Below, in pieces: positions 17,274 to 25,775 of a DNA stretch of 64,000 nt; the first letter of the stretch is position 1; each line of letters begins with the position of its first letter. Origin of the DNA: an uncultured Porphyromonadaceae bacterium (GTDB lineage: Bacteria; Bacteroidota; Bacteroidia; Bacteroidales; Muribaculaceae); NCBI GenBank assembly GCA_900546365.1, contig URCF01000006.1, forward strand, positions 1-64,000, in the 5' to 3' direction. A program made the position numbers and the translations under genes. A model generated the notes under the pieces. That model saw only the letters and a program-made list of their open reading frames with translations, made no database searches and was not told the origin of the DNA.

Positions 17274-17343
17274 CCGTCACTGTCACAATAGGGAATTTCT
17301 CGCTCAACTGCTTGATTTTGTCGGCTATATCTCTATCAATCAT
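17251..17343 (-). pseudogene. 5' remnant of an AAA/DUF4143-type ATPase gene
   Basis: From ATG at 17343 the minus strand encodes MIDRDIADKIKQLSEKFPIV, then TVTGPQILIR and a stop. The first 25 residues closely resemble the N-terminus of the ATP-binding proteins of the AAA_14/DUF4143 family, which continue into a Walker A (GPRQSGKT) exactly where this frame breaks off. The break falls on GACCAC, a 6-base sequence shared with the cydB tail, and the rest is copy A of the cydB repeat. It keeps a promoter-like box at 17378-17385. The family match is from recall of its typical N-terminus. Confidence 0.65.
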
Positions 17344-17377
17344 CGATTTGCAATTCTAAAGTCGGATTTTATAATTG

Positions 17378-17405
17378 CAAAGATACTATTTTTTCTATTA
17401 TCCAA
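17378..17405 (-). promoter_or_regulatory. Promoter-like site of the ATPase remnant
   Basis: On the minus strand: TTG (17403-17405), 17-base spacer, TATCTTTG (17378-17385), 34 bases before the remnant's ATG. The spacer is shorter than usual. Confidence 0.5.
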
Positions 17406-17436
17406 AGGTCTCGGCCTACGATTTCACATAATAATT

Positions 17437-17473
17437 AAAAAAATCCGGGGGACGGCACAATGCCGTCCCCCGG
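17437..17473 (-). terminator. Intrinsic terminator of the cyd operon
   Basis: On the minus strand a perfect 12-base GC-rich stem (17462-17473 with 17445-17456), 5-base loop, followed by a run of seven T (17437-17443). It starts 17 bases after the cydB stop. Confidence 0.9.
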
Positions 17474-17504
17474 AAGTTATATCAGTGTATCAATATTTGT
17501 GGTC
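17442..17504. repeat. Direct repeat copy B, native cydB 3' end
   Basis: The original partner of copy A: the last four codons and stop of cydB plus the terminator stem. 59 of 63 positions match copy A. Confidence 0.9.
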
Positions 17505-18626
17505 AGTGCGAAGCTCCGCCGGAGTAATCGGCTTGGCATCCATCTTGCGCCACACATACCATATATAGGCCAATACAAACGGCACAAGTATCGACACATA
17601 GCTCATCACCTTGAGAGTGAACAATGTGGACGAGCTGTTGCGGATGGTGAGCGATGATGCCGTGTCGAGCAGCGACGGATAGTAGGCAGTGTTGTTGTAC
17701 CCTGCCACGAAGAACAAGGTCAGCACCACCAGCACTGTGCCCACACCGCACAGCCATATCCCTTTGGTGAAAGTGGGTGACAACACGCTCCAGATTATTC
17801 CCCCGAGCACCAGCACCACACCGACAAGCAGCAGCAGGGCGGCCCACCACATCTGCAGATAGTTGGTGAGATATTTATAGCTCACCACTGTCATGGTACC
17901 GTCAGAATTGTACTCCACACCGTTGGCGGTAAGAAGCAGATATACAAACAGCAGGAACAGCACCACAAACACCGCGCCGTTCACAAGCACCGATTTGCGG
18001 TTTTTCGCCGACAGCTGCTTGTCACCGCCAAGGTTGCTCAGGAAATATAGCGATGCCTGGGTGCGGGCCAGGAACAGCACCATCACCCCGAGCACAAGGC
18101 AGCGCCAGTTGCCGATAGCCTCAAGGCCATGGGTAGGAGCCCATTGCGAAATCACGGGTGCCGAAGCATCAAGGATATTGGTTTTGGTGACAGTGAACTC
18201 CGCGCCGAAAAACATAGTGCCCACAGCCACTCCGAGGAGAATGCATCCGAAGCATCCGTTGAGAAACAGGAATGTATCGTAAGTGCGGGTACCGAAGATA
18301 TTGCCCGGCTTTGAGCGGAACTCATAGCTCACAGCCTGCAGCACAAAGCTGATCAATATCAGCATCCATAGCCAGTAGGCCCCGCCGAAACTCGTGGAGT
18401 AGAACAGCGGAAACGAGGCGAAGAAGGCTCCGCCAAACACCACCAGGGTGGTGAACGCAAGCTCCCATTTGCGGCCAAGTGAATTGACCATCATCGACCG
18501 CTCGGTGGCATCAAGACGCTGAAGCAGCATCGATTGTCCGCCCTGCACAAACAGCAGGAACACCAGCACTGCGCCAAGCACAGCGATTAACAGCCACCAA
18601 TAGTTTTGAAGATATTCTAATTCCAT
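17490..18626 (-). CDS. cydB: Cytochrome bd ubiquinol oxidase subunit II
   Basis: A 378-residue polytopic membrane protein (about eight or nine helices) directly after cydA; CydB stabilises the haem-bearing CydA in the bd-type quinol oxidase of the inner membrane. The N-terminal region (LEYLQNYWWLLIAVLGAVLV, FVQGGQSML) and later helices resemble Bacteroidetes CydB. In anaerobic gut bacteria the enzyme scavenges nanomolar oxygen. The last codons and terminator are duplicated downstream (17211-17273). The gap to cydA is 19 bases. Confidence 0.93.
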   Translation of the reverse strand: MELEYLQNYWWLLIAVLGAVLVFLLFVQGGQSMLLQRLDATERSMMVNSLGRKWELAFTTLVVFGGAFFASFPLFYSTSFGGAYWLWMLILISFVLQAVSYEFRSKPGNIFGTRTYDTFLFLNGCFGCILLGVAVGTMFFGAEFTVTKTNILDASAPVISQWAPTHGLEAIGNWRCLVLGVMVLFLARTQASLYFLSNLGGDKQLSAKNRKSVLVNGAVFVVLFLLFVYLLLTANGVEYNSDGTMTVVSYKYLTNYLQMWWAALLLLVGVVLVLGGIIWSVLSPTFTKGIWLCGVGTVLVVLTLFFVAGYNNTAYYPSLLDTASSLTIRNSSSTLFTLKVMSYVSILVPFVLAYIWYVWRKMDAKPITPAELRTDHKY

Positions 18627-18645
18627 ATTTTTCTATAATTGAGGG

Positions 18646-20208
18646 TTATTCATCGGTGGATTTCGAGCCTTTGGATATCTGCTTGAGCATAATCCCGATC
18701 TCGGCGGCAAGGAAAGCGGTAAACACCACGGCAAACATCCAGAATGTCAACTGCACCGACCCGGCGGAGATATCGCTCACGGCAGCGGTGACCGGCATGA
18801 TGTCCTGAATGATCCACGGCTGACGGCCCACTTCGGCCACCACCCATCCGGCCTCGGAGCATACCCATACCAGCGGCACGCATATCATTCCGATCCACAA
18901 TATCCATTTGCGGTCAAGCAGCGACGGACGCTTCACGGCTATCCAAAGCGCCAGAATCAGCACGAGCAGCAGCAGCGAGCCTATCCCCACCATGATGCGG
19001 AACGAATAGTAGGTCAATGCCACCGGAGGCACCGCCTGCGCAGGCGAGGTGAGGTAGCCGTAGCCGAAATATTTGTAATCCTCCTTCAATGCCTGAGCAG
19101 CGGAGTCGGCAGCAGCCTTGTTGCCGGCGGCGGTGGCGGCATCGAACGCACGCAGACTCTCATGTGCCCGCTTGCCCATAGCTATGCGGGTGGCATAGGA
19201 GTCATGGCGGATGGTGTCGCCCTGCGGGGTCAGTTCAATACCCTCTATCAGGTCGTTGATACCGGGCACAAACGCATGGGGGTTGTGGGTGGCAAGCAGC
19301 GACAACCCGTAAGGTATAGAGATGTCAAACAGATACGGCTCCTCATCATTCTCTGCTGTTTTCGCCGGATTGACAATCCCGATGGCTGAGATAGGCTGAC
19401 CGCAACTGCCGTTGTACAGCCCCTCCATGGCAGCCAGCTTCATAGGCTGCACCTTGGCCACATCCACTGCCGAGCCGTCGCCAGTCCAGAGGGTCATTAT
19501 CATACCCACGAGCCCCACTGTGGCTCCAACCTTGATTGATGAAAGGGCAAATTCCCGACGGCGGTTCTTGAGCAGGAACCAGCAGCTGACGCCTACCACG
19601 AACACGCCAGCGAGCACCCAGCCGCTGAACACTGCGTGGAAAAACTTGTGCATAGCCACCGGCGACAATACCACCGCCCAGAAGTCGGTCATCACGTTGC
19701 GCATCTGCGCCGGATCAAATTCCATACCCACAGGATATTGCATCCATGCGTTGGCTATCAATATCCACAATGCCGATATCGATGCCCCGATGGCGGTGAG
19801 CCACGTGGCGGCAAGGTGGAACCCCGGGCTGACTTTCTTCCAGCCGAAGAACATCACCGCAATGAATGTGCTCTCCATAAAGAAGGCCAGCAAACCCTCG
19901 ATGGCCAGCGGTGCCCCGAATATGTCGCCCACAAACCAGGAGTAGTTGCTCCAGTTGGTGCCGAACTCAAACTCCAAAATTATACCAGTGGCCACGCCGA
20001 CGGCAAAGTTGATGCCAAACAGCAGCATCCAGAATTTTGTGAGAGAAAGCCACTTGGGGCTTTTTGTACGGTAATAGATACTCTCCATAATGCCGACTAT
20101 CACGGATATACCAAGCGTGAGAGGCACAAACAGCCAGTGATACATGGCTGTGAGCGCAAACTGCCACCGGCTCCAATCGACAACGGTCATCAAGTCGTCC
20201 ATAAGCAA
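18646..20208 (-). CDS. cydA: Cytochrome bd ubiquinol oxidase subunit I
   Basis: A 520-residue CydA carrying haems b558, b595 and d. The haem His is in LTAMYHWLFVPLTLGI near residue 24, the second axial His in SPVAMHKFFHAVFSGW, and the conserved GRQPW motif is in EVGRQPWIIQDIMP. A long hydrophilic stretch with low-complexity Ala residues between about 270 and 370 corresponds to the quinol-binding Q loop. It transfers electrons from quinol to oxygen. It follows a DUF4492 gene by 45 bases. Confidence 0.96.
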   Translation of the reverse strand: MLMDDLMTVVDWSRWQFALTAMYHWLFVPLTLGISVIVGIMESIYYRTKSPKWLSLTKFWMLLFGINFAVGVATGIILEFEFGTNWSNYSWFVGDIFGAPLAIEGLLAFFMESTFIAVMFFGWKKVSPGFHLAATWLTAIGASISALWILIANAWMQYPVGMEFDPAQMRNVMTDFWAVVLSPVAMHKFFHAVFSGWVLAGVFVVGVSCWFLLKNRRREFALSSIKVGATVGLVGMIMTLWTGDGSAVDVAKVQPMKLAAMEGLYNGSCGQPISAIGIVNPAKTAENDEEPYLFDISIPYGLSLLATHNPHAFVPGINDLIEGIELTPQGDTIRHDSYATRIAMGKRAHESLRAFDAATAAGNKAAADSAAQALKEDYKYFGYGYLTSPAQAVPPVALTYYSFRIMVGIGSLLLLVLILALWIAVKRPSLLDRKWILWIGMICVPLVWVCSEAGWVVAEVGRQPWIIQDIMPVTAAVSDISAGSVQLTFWMFAVVFTAFLAAEIGIMLKQISKGSKSTDE

Positions 20209-20253
20209 TAAATAGTGTGAAGTTATATTATAAATCTGTTAGTTACGAGGGAG

Positions 20254-20475
20254 TTAACGTGTGGTCAAGACAGTACGCACCGCCTGCGCACGCTGCGTAT
20301 CTGTGGAATATCGTTCCTGTAAAATATCGGGGAAAAAGAACAGCCTGAACACCAACATCAGCAGCACTACCTTGATGATTATCAAAGCCCAGAGCTTGCG
20401 TCCCACCGTCATCGAGCGGAACCCTTGCACATAGAAGCGCACTATCCGTGCCGCTATGGAGTTTTTCAGGTTCAT
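20254..20475 (-). CDS. DUF4492 small membrane protein of the cyd locus
   Basis: 73 residues from ATG 20475: MNLKNSIAARIVRFYVQGFR, then SMTVGRKLWALIIIKVVLLM, a single transmembrane helix followed by FFFPDILQ. This FY-x-x-GF-x-x-MT-x-G-x-x-LW pattern is DUF4492, which I know from the position just upstream of cydA in Bacteroidetes, where it may act as a small accessory subunit as CydX does in E. coli (inference). An upstream in-frame ATG at 20520 would add 15 residues of unlikely sequence. Confidence 0.8.
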   Translation of the reverse strand: MNLKNSIAARIVRFYVQGFRSMTVGRKLWALIIIKVVLLMLVFRLFFFPDILQERYSTDTQRAQAVRTVLTTR

Positions 20476-20561
20476 AGAATTACAACTGCGCGAAGCTTCA
20501 AAATGTTGGCATCGCCTCAAGCTTTATATTTGCAAACTAACCACTTTTTTGTGAAACCACC

Positions 20562-20594
20562 AAAAAAAAGACTCACGGAAATCATCCGTGAGTC
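20562..20594 (-). terminator. Terminator after tRNA-Val
   Basis: On the minus strand a perfect 10-base stem GACTCACGGA with TCCGTGAGTC (20570-20579 with 20585-20594), 5-base loop, followed by eight T (20562-20569). It lies 17 bases past the tRNA 3' end. Confidence 0.88.
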
Positions 20595-20611
20595 CACATT
20601 TTTCTACTCCG

Positions 20612-20686
20612 TGGGTGCTGAGGGATTCGAACCCCCGACCCTCTGCTTGTAAGGCAGATGCTCTGAACCAGCTGAGCTAAGCACCC
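20612..20686 (-). tRNA. tRNA-Val, anticodon TAC
   Basis: The minus strand reads GGGTGCTTAGCTCAGCTGG at the 5' end with a matching AGCACCC acceptor arm at the 3' end, the T-arm GGGGGTTCGAATCCC, and an anticodon loop CTTACAA closed by TCTGC/GCAGA, giving anticodon TAC (valine GUA codons). 75 bases; CCA is not encoded. It has its own promoter and terminator. Confidence 0.96.
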
Positions 20687-20706
20687 GTGTTTCCGTTAAA
20701 GCGTTG

Positions 20707-20736
20707 CAAAGGTACGCAAACTTTTTAAACCACCAA
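20707..20736 (-). promoter_or_regulatory. Promoter of tRNA-Val
   Basis: On the minus strand: TTG (20734-20736), a 19-base spacer, TACCTTTG (20707-20714), 20 bases before the mature 5' end. Confidence 0.75.
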
Positions 20737-20842
20737 AATTTTTCCACACTTTTTTCTTTTTTTCTCTGCCAACGCAGATCAGCCCCGCCGCCCACCGACA
20801 AATGGAGCTGCATCGCAGCGGCACAATTCCATCATGAAATTG

Positions 20843-22066
20843 TCATGGGCCGTAAACGAGGGTACAGGCTGAGTCCGGGCGCAGTATCTCGCTTGCAGCC
20901 CTTGATATATCTGCGGGTGTGATGGCGCGGTAGCGTGAGCACAGCTCATTGGGGTCTTCTCCGTGCATTTCGGCAAGCGCTATCTGCTGCGACTTGTGGA
21001 TATAGCTCAGCTGTGAGAATATATGATTGCTCTCAAACCGGTTGACGACACGCTCCAGCTCCCCGGCGGTCACTTCTTCATTCACCAATCTGTTGATCTG
21101 CCCCCACAGGGCCTCCTCGGCTTTGCCGGTAAGCTCCGGCGACGACACATTGGCGTTGAGCATCAGGAATCCGGGATCCTCACTCCCGGCTATCGATGCA
21201 TCGGCCATAATCAACCCGTCCACACCGCTCATCACCATACGGTACAATCGTGATGAATTGCCCGAAGCAAGTATGTCGGTAATCAGATCGGCGGCGATGT
21301 AATGCCCGCTGCCATATCCTCCCATCGGAAACGCTATGGTGAGTCTTGTGTGCGGCACACCGGCCTTCACCTCCTTGCGGCGCGGCGCGGTTATCAAAGG
21401 TTCGGCACTGATTGCCGGGGTGTCAAGCCCCCGCGGCGGGATTGACCCGAACCATCGCTCGGCCAGCTCAAACACCCGCTCCGGCTCCACATTGCCGCTC
21501 ACAGCCAGCACGGCATTGTTGGGCGCGTAATGGCTCAGATAGAACTCCCTTACCTGCCCGGCGGTGACGCGTTCTATATGCTCGGGACTGAGCCCTATGG
21601 TGGGCCAGCGGTAGGGGTGAACCTTGTAGAGCAGCGCCCGCAGATGATGTCCGAGGTCACCGAACGGCTGGTTGAGACACGTTTGCTTGAACTCCTCCAA
21701 CACCACCGACCGCTGCACCTCGAGGGCATGGTGCGACAGGTTGAGAGCCAGCATCCTGTCGCTCTCCAGCCAGAACGGAGTAGCTACATTCGCCGCAGGC
21801 ACTACGTTGTAGAACATCGTGAAATCGTTGCTCGTCCAGGCGTTGCTCCATCCGCCGGCCATCTCCAGCGGCGAATCATAGTCGGGCGCATGCTCCGAGC
21901 CACCAAACATCAGATGCTCAAAAAGATGTGCCATACCTGTGGATGCGGCATCCTCATGCCGTGCTCCCACATTGTACAGCACAGTGACACAGGCCATCGA
22001 AGTGCAAGGGTCATGCTCGGCCACCACCCGCAGCCCGTTGCCTAATGTTCTACGCTCTATACGCAT
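20843..22066 (-). CDS. M16 family zinc peptidase
   Basis: A 407-residue single-unit M16 (pitrilysin/processing-peptidase-like) protein. The inverted zinc motif is HLFEH (H47, E50, H51), with the downstream Glu in the QRSVVLEEFKQ region; the second, inactive M16 half follows after about residue 200. Proteins of this size act as dimers; the substrate is unknown. No signal peptide is obvious, so it is probably cytoplasmic. Its ATG overlaps the stop of the cyclophilin gene (TGATG), and it ends the run that begins with ftsX. Confidence 0.88.
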   Translation of the reverse strand: MRIERRTLGNGLRVVAEHDPCTSMACVTVLYNVGARHEDAASTGMAHLFEHLMFGGSEHAPDYDSPLEMAGGWSNAWTSNDFTMFYNVVPAANVATPFWLESDRMLALNLSHHALEVQRSVVLEEFKQTCLNQPFGDLGHHLRALLYKVHPYRWPTIGLSPEHIERVTAGQVREFYLSHYAPNNAVLAVSGNVEPERVFELAERWFGSIPPRGLDTPAISAEPLITAPRRKEVKAGVPHTRLTIAFPMGGYGSGHYIAADLITDILASGNSSRLYRMVMSGVDGLIMADASIAGSEDPGFLMLNANVSSPELTGKAEEALWGQINRLVNEEVTAGELERVVNRFESNHIFSQLSYIHKSQQIALAEMHGEDPNELCSRYRAITPADISRAASEILRPDSACTLVYGP

Positions 22067-22908
22067 CAGAGCACCTTCACTTCCAGCACTTTCACATCCT
22101 CCTTGGGACGGTCGCCGCCATCGGTGGCCACTTTCTGGATGGAGTCAACCACCTCCATGCCGCCGATCACCTCGCCAAACACACTGTAGCTGCCGTCGAG
22201 GTGCGGAGTGCCGCCCACAGTGGTGTACGCCTCGCGCTGCTCGGGAGTGAACCCGAGCTGCCTGGTGGCCGCTATGGCTTCGGTTTGCTTCACAAGCGAA
22301 TCCTGAAGCTGTTGCAGCCCATCACGGTCGCGGTTGCGGCGCAGAGCCATGATGGTGTCGCGCTGTCCGGCAGCCAGGGAGTCGAATATCTGCTGCATCT
22401 GCTGATGTTTGAGCCTGAGCTCCATCTGGTCAAGCTGACCGGGGGTATAAACCTTGCCGGTGACAATATAGAACTGCGAGCCAGACGAAGCCTTTTCGGG
22501 GTTCACATTGTCGCCCTGACGGGCAGCGGCGAGAGCGCCGCGCTTGTGGAAATATTTGGGATAAACAAATTCAGCAGGCACAGTGTAGTCAGGGTCGCCC
22601 ATCCCCAGCGGCTGGCCGGGCTTGGCATTGCGGCTGTCGGGGTCGCCGCCCTGGATCATGAAGTCGCGAATCACGCGGTGAAACAGCGTGCCGTCATAAT
22701 ACCCCTCCTTGGCCAGCTTGAGAAAATTGGCGGTGTGCTTGGGGGTGTCGTCATACAGGCGGATTGTTATATCGCCCAGCGTAGTGCGCATGAGCACTGT
22801 GGCGGAAGTCGGTTGGGTCATTTTTTTTGATTTTTGTCCTGACCTTGCCGCAGTGAGCGCTCCGGCACACAGCAACAGGGCCAATAAATGGATTAAAGTG
22901 CGCGTCAT
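22066..22908 (-). CDS. Peptidyl-prolyl isomerase, cyclophilin type, exported
   Basis: A 280-residue protein with a signal peptide (MTRTLIHLLALLLCAGALTA) and a cyclophilin domain: LGDITIRLYDDTPKHTANFL, the catalytic region YYDGTLFHRVIRDFMIQGGD, SSGSQFYIVTG. Between that and the last block (GSYSVFGEVIGGMEVVDSI) is an insertion of about 75 mostly helical, Gln/Arg-rich residues that E. coli PpiA lacks. It probably catalyses proline isomerisation in the periplasm; the insertion may bind clients. It is 2 bases after the preceding hypothetical gene. Confidence 0.9.
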   Translation of the reverse strand: MTRTLIHLLALLLCAGALTAARSGQKSKKMTQPTSATVLMRTTLGDITIRLYDDTPKHTANFLKLAKEGYYDGTLFHRVIRDFMIQGGDPDSRNAKPGQPLGMGDPDYTVPAEFVYPKYFHKRGALAAARQGDNVNPEKASSGSQFYIVTGKVYTPGQLDQMELRLKHQQMQQIFDSLAAGQRDTIMALRRNRDRDGLQQLQDSLVKQTEAIAATRQLGFTPEQREAYTTVGGTPHLDGSYSVFGEVIGGMEVVDSIQKVATDGGDRPKEDVKVLEVKVL

Positions 22909-22910
22909 TG

Positions 22911-23285
22911 TCAGATACCAACAGGATGAATACGCTTGTATATGCGGCGGAAATTGTCGCTCGCAGCGTTCAGCTCCTCAACATGCTCCATGTAGTCGGC
23001 ACCCCAGAGAGCGGGAAGCAGGTCGCCGATATAGCGGTGCTCACGGTCCTTTTCTATGGCCGCGCCCACAAGGCGGGATATATCACCGGCATAAGCCACG
23101 GCATCTATGGCATTGAGATAGCGGGCGGCGCTGGCCGAGAACTGGCCGGTGGAGTCCACCACTATCATGTTGTCCACCAGCTCCTCCATAATGTCGCCGC
23201 AGTCGGCTATATGATTGGCTATGTACTCGTATGTAAGCAGTCCGTCGGGATCTTTGGAAAGCTGCTTTTTCAATTGTTCGTCCAT
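22911..23285 (-). CDS. Conserved hypothetical protein, 124 residues
   Basis: A soluble, acidic, mostly helical protein that I do not recognise. It has no signal peptide and no Cys or His cluster. Repeated patterns (YIANHIADCGDIMEELVDNM, RYLNAIDAVAYAGDISRLVG) look like a helical bundle. It sits between yigZ and the cyclophilin gene within the ftsX-to-M16 run, 29 bases after yigZ and 2 before the next ATG, so it is very likely translated. Confidence 0.7.
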   Translation of the reverse strand: MDEQLKKQLSKDPDGLLTYEYIANHIADCGDIMEELVDNMIVVDSTGQFSASAARYLNAIDAVAYAGDISRLVGAAIEKDREHRYIGDLLPALWGADYMEHVEELNAASDNFRRIYKRIHPVGI

Positions 23286-23314
23286 TGCAAAATATTTGGC
23301 TACTACAATTCTTT

Positions 23315-23941
23315 TTATGGTATTATCTCATTGTCGGCAGGCAGGAGCGAGAGTCCGTCCACATCGTCCAGCTTCCGCCTCAACGCCTCGGCATGGTCGG
23401 CGCGGATGCGCAGAGCGATGGTGCAAGTGTTGTCAAACACCTGCTCCACCACCTTCACCTCCGGATCCTTGGCCACACGCATCACATCGTTGATGGCCAT
23501 GTAGGGGAAGGTGGCGCGGACAATCGTGGTTTCATACCTCACCACCACCTCACCGGCCTCTATGGCGGCAAGGGCAGCGGCACGGTAGGCGGCTATCAGC
23601 CCCGAAGTGCCGAGCTTGATACCCCCGAAATAGCGCACCACCGCTATCAGCATGTACGACAGCTGCTGCGACCGTATCTGGCCGAGGATAGGCTTGCCGG
23701 CTGTGCCCGAGGGCTCACCGTTGTCGCTGCTCTGATATTCGGCACCGTCAGCACCGAGCGAATAGGCCCAGCACACATGCCTGGCATCATGATACTCGCG
23801 GGTTATACGTGCCAGTTCAGCCCTGGCCTCCTCCACCGTCCTCACCGGGACGGCGAAAGCCAGAAAGCGGCTCATCTTCTCACGCACCACGGCCTCGGCC
23901 GGGGCTGAAAGAGTGCGGTATTCACTCACTGCGGATGCCAT
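23315..23941 (-). CDS. YigZ/IMPACT family protein
   Basis: A 208-residue UPF0029 protein. The family signature is seen in HDARHVCWAYSLG, SSDNGEPSGTAGKPILGQIR and VVRYFGGIKLGTSGLIAAYR. The eukaryotic homologue IMPACT regulates GCN2; the bacterial function is not established, although ribosome- or RNA-linked roles have been suggested. Located after queA by 21 bases. Confidence 0.9.
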   Translation of the reverse strand: MASAVSEYRTLSAPAEAVVREKMSRFLAFAVPVRTVEEARAELARITREYHDARHVCWAYSLGADGAEYQSSDNGEPSGTAGKPILGQIRSQQLSYMLIAVVRYFGGIKLGTSGLIAAYRAAALAAIEAGEVVVRYETTIVRATFPYMAINDVMRVAKDPEVKVVEQVFDNTCTIALRIRADHAEALRRKLDDVDGLSLLPADNEIIP

Positions 23942-23962
23942 GCGGTATTTGCCGGAGGGGGA

Positions 23963-25012
23963 TTAAAGTATCAGCATCGCGTCGCCGTAGGCTCCGAACT
24001 GATATTTCTCTTTCACAGCCTCCTCATAGGCACGCATCACGAAGTCATACCCTCCGAATGCGGCCACCATCATCAGCATGGTGGAGTATGGCAGATGGAA
24101 GTTGCTCACCAGCGCATCGGTGACATTGAAATCGTAGGGCGGGAAGATGAACTTGTTGGTCCATCCGGCATATGTTTTCATATGGCCGCCCATGCTCACG
24201 GCACTCGCTATGCCGCGGAGCACGGATGTGCCCACGGCACACACGCGGTGATTGGCATCCTTCACACCGTTCACCAGATCCACAAGCACCTGTGTCACCT
24301 CCATCTCCTCCGAGTCCATGCGGTGCTTGGTGAGGTCCTCCACATCTATCTCGCGGAAGTTGCCAAGACCGGAATGGACGGTCAGGAAAGCCTGGTTGAT
24401 ACCTTTGATTTCCATGCGCTTCAGCAGCTCGCGGCTGAAATGCATCCCGGCGGCGGGAGCCACCACCGCACCCTCGCGCTCGGCAAAGATGGTTTGGTAG
24501 CGTTCGGCATCCTCAGGCTCCGGCTCGCGCCTGATGTAGGCGGGTAGCGGAGTTTCGCCAAGGCGGAACAAAGCCTGCTTGAACTCCTCGTGCGACCCAT
24601 CGTAGAGGAACCGCAATGTGCGGCCACGCGAGGTGGTGTTGTCAATCACCTCGGCCACCATCGACTCATCGTCGCCGAAATACAGCTTGTTGCCGATACG
24701 GATTTTGCGGGCCGGCTCCACGAGCACATCCCAAAGTTTGTTCTCAGCATTCAGCTCACGCAGCAGGAACACCTCGATGCGTGCGCCGGTTTTCTCCTTG
24801 TTGCCGAACAAGCGGGCCGGGAACACTTTTGTGTCATTGAACACAAAAATATCGCCGTCGGAGAAAAAGTTGATGATATCCTTGAACACCCGATGCTCTA
24901 TCTCGCCGGTGGCGCGGTGAAGCACCATCATCCGCGCTTCGTCGCGCTGTGCCGACGGATGCTGCGCTATCAGCTCCTCGGGCAAACGGAATTTGAATTG
25001 TGACAGTTTCAT
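23963..25012 (-). CDS. queA: S-adenosylmethionine:tRNA ribosyltransferase-isomerase
   Basis: QueA transfers the ribosyl part of SAM to 7-aminomethyl-deazaguanine in tRNA, forming epoxyqueuosine. I start at ATG 25012 (MKLSQFKFRLPEELIAQHPS), the standard N-terminus; an ATG 19 codons upstream gives an Asn/Tyr-rich extension. Family blocks include DGDIFVFNDTKVFPARL, APAAGMHFSRELL, FLTVHSGLGNFR and the C-terminal FHLPYSTMLMMVAAFGG. 349 residues is the normal length. It follows truB by 19 bases, so two tRNA modification genes are adjacent. Confidence 0.95.
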   Translation of the reverse strand: MKLSQFKFRLPEELIAQHPSAQRDEARMMVLHRATGEIEHRVFKDIINFFSDGDIFVFNDTKVFPARLFGNKEKTGARIEVFLLRELNAENKLWDVLVEPARKIRIGNKLYFGDDESMVAEVIDNTTSRGRTLRFLYDGSHEEFKQALFRLGETPLPAYIRREPEPEDAERYQTIFAEREGAVVAPAAGMHFSRELLKRMEIKGINQAFLTVHSGLGNFREIDVEDLTKHRMDSEEMEVTQVLVDLVNGVKDANHRVCAVGTSVLRGIASAVSMGGHMKTYAGWTNKFIFPPYDFNVTDALVSNFHLPYSTMLMMVAAFGGYDFVMRAYEEAVKEKYQFGAYGDAMLIL

Positions 25013-25031
25013 ACTGTTGCTATAGTAGTAG

Positions 25032-25772
25032 TTAGTTTGATTCGTTAAGTTGTTTGGGGGTGGGTTCATACCAGTCGGGGTAGCTCACAGGCACTTCGCG
25101 CAGCAGCTCCACCATCTGGTCAACACTCATGCACTGCGCTTCGTTCACATCCCCCACCCTTGTGCGACGCAGCGCCGTAAGATGGGCTCCCGAACCGAGT
25201 GCCTGCCCGATATCGCGGGCGAGTGCGCGTATATAGGTGCCTTTGCTACACACCACACGCACCGTGATGCTCTGCTGCGAATATTCCAGCAGCTCTATTT
25301 CGTCGATGGTGAGAGTTTTGGCTTTCAGCTCCACCTCCTTGCCGCTGCGGGCCATCTTGTAGGCGCGATGGCCGTCCACCTTGCAGGCCGAATACGACGG
25401 TGGCACCTGCTCTATCGAGCCGTGAAACTGTGTGAGCACCTCCTCCACCAGCCCGCGGGTGATATGCCCGGTGGGATAGGTGGCATCCACCTCGGTTTCG
25501 AGGTCGTAGCTCGGCGTGGTGGCGCCCAGAGCCATGGTGGCCACATACTCCTTCACTCCGGCCTGCAGCTCCTCGATGCGCTTTGTGGCGCGGCCTGTGG
25601 TGACTATCATCACCCCGGTGGCCAGCGGGTCGAGCGTGCCGGCATGTCCCACCTTAAGCTTCTTCATCTTGAGGCGGCGCAACAGTGTGCCCCGCACACG
25701 CTTCACCACATCAAACGAGGTCCAGCCCAGCGGCTTGTCAAGATACAATATCTCTCCGGAAAGAAAATCCAT
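25032..25772 (-). CDS. truB: tRNA pseudouridine-55 synthase
   Basis: A 246-residue TruB, making pseudouridine 55 in the T-loop of tRNAs. The N-terminal block LYLDKPLGWTSFDVVKRVRG and the catalytic loop VGHAGTLDPLATGVM with D48 are diagnostic, as is CSKGTYIRALARDIG. The C-terminus is short, without a long PUA domain. It is 3 bases after uppP. Confidence 0.96.
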   Translation of the reverse strand: MDFLSGEILYLDKPLGWTSFDVVKRVRGTLLRRLKMKKLKVGHAGTLDPLATGVMIVTTGRATKRIEELQAGVKEYVATMALGATTPSYDLETEVDATYPTGHITRGLVEEVLTQFHGSIEQVPPSYSACKVDGHRAYKMARSGKEVELKAKTLTIDEIELLEYSQQSITVRVVCSKGTYIRALARDIGQALGSGAHLTALRRTRVGDVNEAQCMSVDQMVELLREVPVSYPDWYEPTPKQLNESN

Positions 25773-25775
25773 ACC

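Noticed and set aside
20741..20766. T-rich stretch as terminator of the M16 gene
   Set aside because: The T-run is on the plus strand while the M16 gene is on the minus strand, and no stem precedes it in the right direction.
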